Part shown: positions 53,079-64,000 of the stretch, piece after piece
How positions within the stretch are numbered: position 1 is the stretch's first letter
Layout: the number at the start of each line of letters is the position of its first letter
Source of the DNA: Nectonema munidae
Taxonomy: Eukaryota; Nematomorpha; Nectonematoida; Nectonematidae
DNA length: 64,000 nucleotides
Direction of reading: 5' to 3'
Assembly: GCA_030549495.1 (NCBI GenBank)
Contig: JAUIRK010000953.1
Span: 1,144,001 to 1,208,000 of the forward strand
The notes under the pieces: model-generated
What the model was told of the DNA's origin: nothing
The model's input: the letters and a program-made list of their open reading frames with translations, nothing else
Database searches by the model: none
Translations under genes and position numbers: made by a program

Positions 53079-54158
53079 CTATATAACTTCACGGTTGTAC
53101 AATAATTTTTGATAATTGTTTTTGCTTAAACACCTTCCGCAAAGGGAAATTTTGCCAGTTTTGCAAGATTTGATGAGTAGATAGAGGGTTATGAGTGTGA
53201 AGCATATGACTGAAAATACGAAAAACGTGATTAACACGTTGTGGCTGTTCTTCGCACAAACGTGCTTTTGCTGGAATTTGGAGAGAAGCATTGTGTCTCC
53301 TGCCATGTTTACACAATGCATTGTATCTTTGTCATGAATGTACACTTTGGTCGTCTTCAAGATCCACTTGATGAATGGAGCAGCGTGACATGTACACACA
53401 AATGGATTTCCTTGCAAGTGCAGATTCGTTAGTTTGGGAAAAGCCTTTATTTTAGCGATGCAGAAAAAATCCAACAACTTTATTTGATTGTTTCTCATCT
53501 CCAGAACTTTCAAATTTTGAAAGCATCTTGAATCCACGTAAAAACTTTTAAGTGCGTTTTTATTCAACTTCAAAATCTTGAGTTTGGGAAATTGACAAAA
53601 AACTTTGGAAAGTGTGAAATTCACTTTGTTCAGCTTATTCTTACTCAAGTCCAAAACTTTCAACTCTGGTAGAAAACTGGACTTTAATAAGTTAAAAATT
53701 TTAAGATTAAAATCCTTTCTAGAAGATATCGCTGTGCAATTTTGGTGGGTGAAAGCGTTGTGCAAATTCAAAAACCTGAGTCGCTTCATGAACAAGTAAA
53801 CTTTTTTGTTCGTTCTAAACGCGCTGACACAGTTCTCACTCAGATCCAACGATTTCAACTGATTCAATTCGCTCAACCCAAACTCATAGATGTCGGATAT
53901 GGCGTTGTTGGATAAGTTCAAGTCCTTCAAATTGGATAGATTGAGGTAGGGGAGTTTCGCGAGGTGATTTCCTGAGAGTGTCAAAGATGTGATGCTGTGT
54001 GGAAGCTTGATTAGGAGGTTGGCGTTAGTGAAGTTGGTGTTGATGCAAGTGATTCTCCTCTTTTCGCAAACACAACTAGCAAAGCCTTTCACACCACATC
54101 CTTTTTCCAAGGAGGCAAGGGATAGAAGTGATAGTAGAAGTGTTATGCAAAAGATCAT
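53079..54158 (-). CDS. LRR single-pass membrane protein, TPBG-like
   Basis: An intact 359-codon frame. I start at ATG 54158-54156 (MIFCITLLLSLLSLASLEKG), which gives a clean signal peptide; the longer frame has only a GTG upstream. Order: signal peptide (about 1-18); Cys-rich LRR cap (CGVKGFASCVC..ITC); about eight LRRs (SLTLSGNHLAKLP, KDLNLSNNAI, KSLDLSEN, KVLDLSKNKL, KILKLNKNAL, TNLHLQGN); C-terminal cap (NPFVCTCHAAPFIKW ... MHC ... HVC); one membrane helix (VLITFFVFSVICFTLITLYL); short tail with CGRC and a YNREVI end. The C-cap spacing (CxCH....W, KD, C, C) resembles trophoblast glycoprotein, a cell-surface Wnt modulator in vertebrates. Assignment beyond LRR receptor-like is tentative. Confidence 0.85.
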   Translation of the reverse strand: MIFCITLLLSLLSLASLEKGCGVKGFASCVCEKRRITCINTNFTNANLLIKLPHSITSLTLSGNHLAKLPYLNLSNLKDLNLSNNAISDIYEFGLSELNQLKSLDLSENCVSAFRTNKKVYLFMKRLRFLNLHNAFTHQNCTAISSRKDFNLKIFNLLKSSFLPELKVLDLSKNKLNKVNFTLSKVFCQFPKLKILKLNKNALKSFYVDSRCFQNLKVLEMRNNQIKLLDFFCIAKIKAFPKLTNLHLQGNPFVCTCHAAPFIKWILKTTKVYIHDKDTMHCVNMAGDTMLLSKFQQKHVCAKNSHNVLITFFVFSVICFTLITLYLLIKSCKTGKISLCGRCLSKNNYQKLLYNREVI

Positions 54159-54222
54159 TCTTTTTCCATTAAAATGTGGCACGCTGTTTCATACACACTT
54201 TGCATTATTCAATTGTTTCACC
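54159..54222 (-). other. 5' UTR of the LRR protein, with an upstream splice acceptor
   Basis: TTATTTAG at about 54223-54230 on the - strand is followed by the leader leading into the ATG, suggesting a 5' UTR intron. The upstream UTR exon was not found. Confidence 0.35.
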
Positions 54223-54230
54223 TAAATAAG

Positions 54231-57200
54231 TTAAATATTTATGAGATGCAAATAAAATAAGTAAATGACTCTCTCTTGACCTCAAACATGCGGCAAAATC
54301 AGCTGCTTAATTGTACAAAGTCCCATACAATAATTTTTAATAGAACAAAAAATTTGAATCTTTTTTTGTAAGAAACCTAACAGAAGTTATATTTTTGTAG
54401 AAATAGTTACCAAGTTTGCTTGATTCTTAGTCTTAAAAAAATATATAAATTTTTAGCCTTTTCTAAAAAAATAAAAATTAATTAAAAAAATAGATAAATG
54501 ATTTATAAAAAGTATTGCAGTTAGTTTAATCACACGTACCCCCTTGAACGGTTCACTACTGTTTTATTTATATTTTTGACAGTCCCAGCATTTTTTAATT
54601 AATATTCCGTTTTTAACATAACTTATTTTAAAATTTATTGATTAAGTGTTGAAATAATAAAATCAATGTTTCACTTATAGGACTAAATTATGAGATGGAA
54701 TGTGACAAGTTGTATTATGAGCGTATGCTATTAAAACTACATATAACATAAAAAATCAATAATAAATTTTTTTGGTAAATATTTTTTTATATATATAACA
54801 TAAAATTGTAAATTTGTTTTGAATTTACCTTCAACTAGACATGGGTTTAAAAATTGTCGTTTATTTTAAAGTTTAAATACTAAAAAATTTCAGAAAAAAG
54901 TTGCTCTGCGCCCACTTGCATTAAGTCTCTATTGGAATAGCCTGCTCTCTTTCTTTTTTTAAGAATCACGGATCTTGGGATAGAGATACATGTAAGCGGA
55001 TTTTAATAGTTCGGAAAATGATCGGCATTTGCGGAGGCTACTTTAGTCTTTAGGTTCCGAAAATATGGAGCTGTGATTCGTGGTAGGCATCGTTTTCTAT
55101 AAAATCTAGAATTTAGGAACTTGCTAATCAAATTCATCTCGCATAAAATTCATTTTATAAAATTTTTATAATACATTTATAATTATGGCTAAATCTTGGC
55201 ATAAAATGATTAACATGCGTAATTCAAATAAAATGCGGCATGATGTGTTTTATCTGGTAAGTGGGCATACTGTTTTTTAAAACAAAAAGATGGCGTGGAG
55301 AGAATAAGTTTGGGAACCATGGTAGGATTTTTAAAAAAGCGATTTTTACCGATAACTATGAAGAAACTGTATAAGCCAAATGTGTCTCTTCACGGCATAG
55401 ACTCAGAAGCGCTAGTGAAAGTTCTTCGAAATACCAAAAAACGATAAAGTTGCCTGAAAGACTTTTCACATAGCCGAAAAGCTACTTAAGACTCAAGAAA
55501 TTTACCTAAAGGAATTTTTATGAAATTTATAATAGATTTTTACAGTCGTATAAATATATTTAATAACACATATTACCTACTCTTCTACTATCATTCCTGC
55601 GGGTTTAAGAGTGTTTCAGGTAACTTTATTGGTTTTCGTAGATTTTCTGAATTTTTACGAGAGTAATTATGTGACTAGCCTCTTTAGACTGATCTTTACG
55701 TGTTCCAGTCCTCTTATTAGTCTTTTATTTCGTATTCATTACTATTTCCGGAGATACAGGTTCTCTGATTACTGAGTTAATCCTTCACGTCTTTCAGGTG
55801 AGAAAATACACCAGTATAAGACATCTTTTAATCAGATATGGAAGTAGAATTTTTCCATTGGATGTGATTTCAGATATTGTTTTATTTTATCTGTGGATGA
55901 GATGACTAATTCACATACATACACACAACCAAATACACAAGAAAGAGAGGGACATACGCATATACAAACAAAAAACTAATCACAAAGTGTAACAATGAAA
56001 AATCATGAACACAGATGCAATTTGACAGCTTAAAATAGTGAAACTTACAAGCAGAAATTTATTGCAACACACTACAAATTGTAGATAGACTTACAAAGCA
56101 GAAACTAAGAAGTAAAAACATTCATTAGCTATTAATATATCTTTTGGAATAAATTTCAACACCTAATGCAAATATTAGCCAAACAAAAAAAGGAAGTGAG
56201 CATTTTTTTATTTAAAAAAAATTTGAAATATTAAAATAAATCACTTAACACCACTACCTTAACATATGTGCTTCCCTGGTTCCTAGTTTTTAAGATCTTC
56301 CTCCTTCAAAGGCCTCCCAAACGAAAGATAATTATTTATTATTTGAGTTGCATCTTACTATTATACTCTACTTCTACTACAGTGTAGCAATGAAATGAAA
56401 TAAATATCTTAAGAAAATGAAAGATTACATACCACTAACACTGCCAGCATTCATGCCATGTTAGAATACAAATGTGATAAGTTAAAGAGAGAGAGAGAGC
56501 TATTGAACATTTGCTATCTCTCTATCCTTCTTTGCGCGCAATTAAAGATATTTCTTCAGGCTAATTTTGATGGCAAGAAACATAATTATTACTTCCTTCA
56601 GCATCTTTATCATTTACTCTCTCTCAACATCATCACTATTTGGGGCATCCAATTTCTCCTTAGCTTTAATGGAAAGGATTACGCTTCCATCACACTCCTC
56701 AGAATGAAGAAATAGGGATCCTTCCTATAGGTACAATTTAGATGTATAAAACAACTTCCTTCATTTATTCATACTTGTACAGCAAGTAATACAATTGTAG
56801 ACACAAGTAGGAGCGATAAAAATGAAAAGTATAACGCGGGATTCGAAGTCGTACTGAAATTGAGGTACTGCACATGTTATAATAAAAGAGAATGATTTCC
56901 CAATATTCGAATTTTTTAAAGGTTACACAAGATCTATGAAACAACAGAAAAATGCATAAAAAGACTTGATCAATTATATTCTGCTTTATTAACAAAGAGC
57001 TTTTCACTTACTTCTATAAATCCTTTCAAAAACAAGAACAAGACTTTTCATGATTATTTTGAATGCTCAAGTGATCTTTGGAGTTACTTCGCGAACAAAG
57101 ATATATGATTGTGATATTTTTATTAATGTTTAAACATATGGTCAAAAATATCAATTTTGGAAATTAATTTCAAATTCTCAATCCTTATTAAAAGTTTTAT

Positions 57201-57818
57201 GTACCGGTTCTTAAAACGGTTTCATCCCAAATTTTAAAATTTTTTTCGTTTAAATGAAATCCAGGATGACGAAACAAGTTTACACAAATTTCGAATGGAT
57301 GATTCCTACTTAGATGAACTTTTTTCTTTTAAAATTTTTAGTATCACCTTTTGTATTTAATATCTTACAAATCAATTAATTAACTGAAAAATAATTAAAT
57401 AACTTATAAACCAACTAACTAATTAACAAACCTGTTTTGCCCTTTTGGAATTCGTCTAAATTGAATTCCTCCATCTGGGATGACAACCAAAAGTGGGTAC
57501 TCATTTCAACCAATTTGAACCTAAAATGGTGTATAATTCTAGTATTGATGTATCTCTATAGTCTAGACTCTTCCTAATCTTGGCCGTTTATGTGGGCAAA
57601 AAGTTTCTCGAAAATATTTTTTTAATTATGTATAAAAATTAAAAATAACTAAAATTTTTAAGGTGCTTAAAGCAGTGTTTATCAAAAAATTTTACTTCAA
57701 AAATATTTTGAGGCACTTTAAAATTATTTTTTCTTTTAGCCTGCAGAAGTTAAGAAAAACTCCAGTTAACAGGATTATATTAAGATATGTACTTAAAAAT
57801 ATAGATTTAGAAATTACA
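54231..57818. other. AT-rich non-coding stretch
   Basis: About 3.6 kb without a recognised exon or bounded repeat. Confidence 0.35.
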
Positions 57819-57955
57819 GATGGCTCTTGTTGTTCAAGCGTAGGGTGTAGATGCGCTTGTCCCGAGTTCAATTTCCATACAATTTTATTTGTTTCATTCT
57901 TCCCTTCAATGCAATACCCATAACTAGAAAAATAAATTAAAAAAATGAAAAATAC
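57819..57955 (+). repeat. tRNA-like SINE, family B, copy 3
   Basis: GATGGCTCTTGTTGTTCAAG head, a degenerate B-box (CGAGTTCAATTTCC), and the shared tail TTCCCTTCAATGCAATACCC, ATAACTAGAAAAATAAATT. Confidence 0.5.
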
Positions 57956-58361
57956 ATTATTTTTTTATCCGCATATTTTTGTAACTGCACAAACACTGAC
58001 AAAAGAAAGTGAAATATTCTTCTTAGGTTAACTAAAGTACAAAATTTTGTTTGCTTATTTGTTTGAGAACGTTATTATATAATCTAAAGCCTTTTCCTTA
58101 TATCATTGGTAGCGAGTCAGTTTGCCCCGTTTAAGCTAAAAGTCATCTAGACAAACTGTTGTCACGATATTATTCTAAAACAAAAATACTTATGGAATAT
58201 GTCAATACACACCATAACCTTTTTCAACATAACTTTTATAGTCAAACGAAATAAAAAAATGATTCGCTTTAAAACTTTTTTGTATATCATTAACATAAAA
58301 ATTGAAAATGTAAAAAGTTTATTCATAAGAATAAAACTCATAAAAATATTGGAAAGTAAAT

Positions 58362-58905
58362 TACCGTATATGCCGGTCTATAAGTCGACCATTGAGCAAA
58401 CCTCAAAATACTAAGTTAAAGCCCGCGAATTACAGACATACATACCGTTGAAACTACACTAATACTAATTGAAGATGTCCCTAAACAAAAATACATGTGG
58501 AAAGATCATTTTTAGGGGCGCGATAGGTAGATCTTTCGTGCGCGTAGGAACGGGCGCAATTTTCATAAACATTGCAAATAACATGACCTAACTCGGGTGA
58601 AGTTAGAACAAGTAAAACAAGCTAAGCTAAGTTTATTGTGATGCAATGATTCGATATATTTTTATGCATGCGTTCATTTTTTCTGTGCAAAAGGATTAGG
58701 TACAAGTCAAAAAAATGTTTTATATAATAATAAATTTCGTTGAACATTTCTCCTAAATTGTAAATAAATTTTGTGATCTATACTTAATTGTTACAGCTGA
58801 AACTTCTTGTTTGAAATCCTGGGTCGATTTATACAAAGAACATACATTTTTTCACGATTTTGTTCTAAAATTTGGGGGTCGAGTTATACACCGACATATA
58901 CGGTA
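58362..58905. mobile_element. 544-bp MITE with inverted ends TACCGTATATGYCGGT
   Basis: The left end TACCGTATATGCCGGTCTAT (58362, continuing AAGTCGAC) is mirrored by the right end GTCGAGTTATACACCGACAT (continuing ATACGGTA, ending 58905), with about three mismatches over 28 bp. The interior has no coding capacity. The family resembles mariner-like MITEs with CCGTAT-type ends, by recollection only. Confidence 0.75.
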
Positions 58906-60397
58906 AATGGAAAGTTCCTTAAAAATATTTGTCCTGAGAAATAAAATGGCTTTGAGCAAATGAGCTTATTCATGCTCTCAAATACAGATTTATTATTTTT
59001 CAAAAAGAAAAATCTTTTAACCACGACTTGACTAGGAAGCTTACCAACAAAATTTAGAGACGTTTAAAATCTGGATACAGAAGTAAAGGAATCTTTTAAA
59101 AAAGTTTTTATGATCGATTATAAAATCTAAAGAACGGTAACCAATGAAACTCTAAAAAATTAAAAAATATTTAAAAGTAATACCAGATTACAAATTGTTA
59201 AATCGTATACTTTTTGTTAATACATAGAAGGAAAGAAATGGTAACTTTAAATATCAGTAATCGGAGCAAATAGATTTTAACTTGAGTAGATCCCTGAGTA
59301 ATCTTTTTGTATAATAAAAGAAAAGCGATAGGAACGGTTGTATACAGGGAGGGGGCGGTTCGACCGGCCGGCTATAGCCTGTGCAATAATGGTGGCTACA
59401 GTTGTTTTCTCCTTTTGTATACCAATACAAAATAGGGTTTTAGGAGTTGCGACAAAATTAATATCTAAAAATTACAAAGACTTAATAACAAGATTGCATT
59501 TTAGGTACTAAAGTGAAATGAGATGCATCATAATACACTTAATTTATGCTTTACATCTAAAAGTCGTTATAGGTATGGATACGCAAATGTAAAAGCGTCT
59601 TATCTATTCCTTTTTAGAACAATCTATAAATTGCAAATAGTCACAAACAGAGAAATATCAAAATGATGGATTATTCTAAAGATCCAAAAAATGGAGACCA
59701 AAATGATAAAAAAAATAATTGACGAATTTTTTTTTGTATAGGAAAAATAGCTGAAAATAGTGATGTGTTATTACCAAAAAATTATACAAATGTTCAAAAA
59801 TATGAATAAAACTTTATAGCTAAATGAACATGTTGCTTAGAAAATTTTTAAGAGCAATATAAATAATTTGCCGACCAAATTTGTTCTACATAGTAGGGAA
59901 AGATCAAAATAAAGAATGGATAACTTTAAAGTAAATTGAAAATTATAATAAAATCTAAAAATTTCAGCTATCTCCTACTTTTTGATACATAGATCTAAGT
60001 CTCTTCACATCGCAAGCTTTTTCTTTATTTCCAGATATCCAATTATATATATGTAAAAAATGATTTATAGTTGAGTAATGTACTTTATTTATCAGAAAAT
60101 ATAATCAAACTAAAATAAACCAACCGCTTGTAAGGTACATTAACATAAATCCAAACAAAAACATGATAACTAGATTTTAAAATCATATCATAAAATAAAC
60201 AAACACTATTTCAACAATTGCACAAAAAGATCTTTCCATAAGATACTGGATTTAAAACAAAGCGTTGTAAAGAAAAATAAAAACCAAAAAACAAGTATTT
60301 GAGAATCTCTAAAAAATAAATAATCCATGTTATTTTTAAAACTTATAATAAACTCTGTTCGATGAAAAATGGACGAGACATAGATGTCTAGGTTTCC
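58906..60397. other. AT-rich non-coding stretch
   Basis: No gene recognised. A GC-rich patch at about 59345-59395 (GGGAGGGGGCGGTTCGACCG) may be a transposon end. Confidence 0.3.
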
Positions 60398-60874
60398 TTA
60401 AAATGTTGTCAAATCTTCGCGTAAGTTCTCATCATTATCTGCGGAAAAGACATTTGAAAGACTTGAGAAGACCTTATTCAAAAAATGGGGATCTTGGAAA
60501 CTATACGAGTCAGCATCATCATTATTAGAGAGATTGGAGTTGAAAGAACACGCTGATTTCACAGAAACATCACCGCCATTGATTGCATCTTCACAAATAC
60601 TGTTAAAGATCAGTTGGGATTGGGAAAACAACACTTCAGGTTTTTCCTCACACAAAATACTTCTTGGGGACCAATCCGCGATATGCGAAGATGTTGAACT
60701 CATGTTTGCCGCCATTTTACCACGTTTCGCTTTATCCTGCGTGCTTTTTTTGAATAACATTGCAATACCAGAATCTGTAGTAGAAGACAATTCATGCTTT
60801 TCACTATTTTGACTTACACCAGGAGGAACATTGTTTGGAATATCGGAAGCACTCGTAATTCTTGCAAGGATAAT
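60398..60874 (-). CDS. terminal coding exon of an unidentified gene
   Basis: Acceptor TTTATATTCAG, then 158 open codons to TAA. The peptide is Ser/Asp/Asn-rich with KSTQDKAKRGKMAANMSS, DWSPRSILCEEKPEVLF, an acidic tail (FSADNDENLREDLTTF) and no recognised domain, typical of a disordered regulatory C-terminus. It joins in phase to the exon at 60943-61051 over a 68-bp intron. Confidence 0.6.
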   Translation of the reverse strand: MILARITSASDIPNNVPPGVSQNSEKHELSSTTDSGIAMLFKKSTQDKAKRGKMAANMSSTSSHIADWSPRSILCEEKPEVLFSQSQLIFNSICEDAINGGDVSVKSACSFNSNLSNNDDADSYSFQDPHFLNKVFSSLSNVFSADNDENLREDLTTF

Positions 60875-60942
60875 CTGAATATAAAATATAAGACATTCAG
60901 GAATCAATATAAGAAGAAACAACAAAGAGGAAAATGATTTAC

Positions 60943-61051
60943 TTCTTTTTCGCGAAAACCTTTTCGGTTCGATCTTTTCTTCTTTGACCTTTTTTCTTTT
61001 TTTAGGGAAGAGGTAAGCAATTTTTTATATGCAGCGTGAGAGTAAAGATGC
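60943..61051 (-). CDS. penultimate coding exon of the same gene
   Basis: Acceptor TAAATTTAG, 109 bp, donor GAAAAAGAA then GTAAAT. It encodes HLYSHAAYKKLLTSSLKK followed by a basic stretch (KEKRSKKKRSNRKGFREKE) that could be a nuclear-localisation signal. It ends in phase 0 and continues into IILARITSASDIPNNVPP. Upstream exons were not found in the window; a TG tract begins about 850 bp upstream. Confidence 0.5.
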
Positions 61052-63480
<2,429 letters not shown>

Positions 63481-64000
63481 TTTCATTTGTTTTTGTACAA
63501 TAAAAAAAAAATCTTCTTTTTTAAACTAAATACTCATTTTAGTTTTAAGGTTCGGAGGTTGGTATTTGTCTCTTCATTATTTAATCTCAGTTTAGTTTAT
63601 GAGTATTTTTAGTTATAAAATGTGTATATTTTACTTTTTAAGTTTCCTTGAGTTTTTTTAATTTATTTTATATATTATATATGGGATATAATAAAATATA
63701 TGTCTTTAAGAAATATAATTTTTGGTTATGATTTTTTTTTTGTTAAAAATTATATATACTTCAGAATTTATGAATAGTGTAATTGAGTTCTGTTTACATA
63801 AAACTATCATAAATTAGCTCAAAACTCATATGCTAGAGGTTGGTCATTAATGGGTTAAGTTGGGATTGGAAAGATTTTTTTTAATTTGGACGCTAAACAA
63901 GTTTTTACATACATAGTTCTTTTAATTTATCATTTTTATATTTATAAACTGTTATGAGAATAGCGCTCAAATTATTATTGGTTAACAATTTTGTTAAATA
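63481..64000. other. AT-rich non-coding stretch to window end
   Basis: Base composition becomes more balanced again. No gene recognised. Confidence 0.35.

Overview
This is a 64-kb piece of an AT-rich animal nuclear genome. Genes have spliced exons with GT..AG introns, including very short ones (50, 55 and 68 bp). Flightless-1 (FLII) places it in an animal. The transposon mix (Tigger/pogo, piggyBac, hAT MITEs, tRNA-like SINEs, and two repeat-gene families that I recall as common in invertebrates) suggests an invertebrate, perhaps an arthropod such as a copepod. That placement is a guess from general character. There is no bacterial, organellar, rRNA or CRISPR content that I can support.

Layout. 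1-351 is the 3' end of an unidentified + strand gene, converging on an intronless 1137-aa helical-type gene (456-3869, -). 4141-4335 is a possible first exon (+). 11359-11775 is the terminal exon of a Pro/Gln/Tyr-rich protein (+), and 12409-12858 plus 13419-13647 are two exons of an acidic/basic nuclear-type protein (+). 14-27 kb is repeat territory: a decayed repeat gene, two hAT MITEs, SINE copies, a foldback element and a roughly 150-bp satellite array.

27375-44778 (-) is flightless-1, rebuilt here as six exons that join in phase and together give 1205 codons. They encode an N-terminal leucine-rich repeat region followed by six gelsolin-like domains. One LRR segment present in other FLII proteins could not be found; it should lie in the intron that holds a 295-bp TG microsatellite and a foldback MITE. 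The large introns also hold a 482-bp duplication and a dead Tigger element.

44.8-53 kb is transposon graveyard: piggyBac, an unassigned transposase-like element, a hAT tail and SINEs. 53079-54158 (-) is an intact LRR membrane protein resembling trophoblast glycoprotein (TPBG). 58362-58905 is a MITE. 60398-61051 (-) holds the last two coding exons of an unidentified gene. 61899-62183 is a second perfect TG tract, followed directly by about 1.3 kb almost without C on the + strand.

The genes do not form an obvious pathway. FLII is an actin-remodelling and transcription cofactor protein; the TPBG-like protein is a cell-surface LRR protein; the others are unidentified. The most unusual signals are the missing FLII LRR exon, a TTAA-type MITE 25 bp from an FLII splice acceptor, and the strand-specific C desert. 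I found no convincing new multi-gene system.
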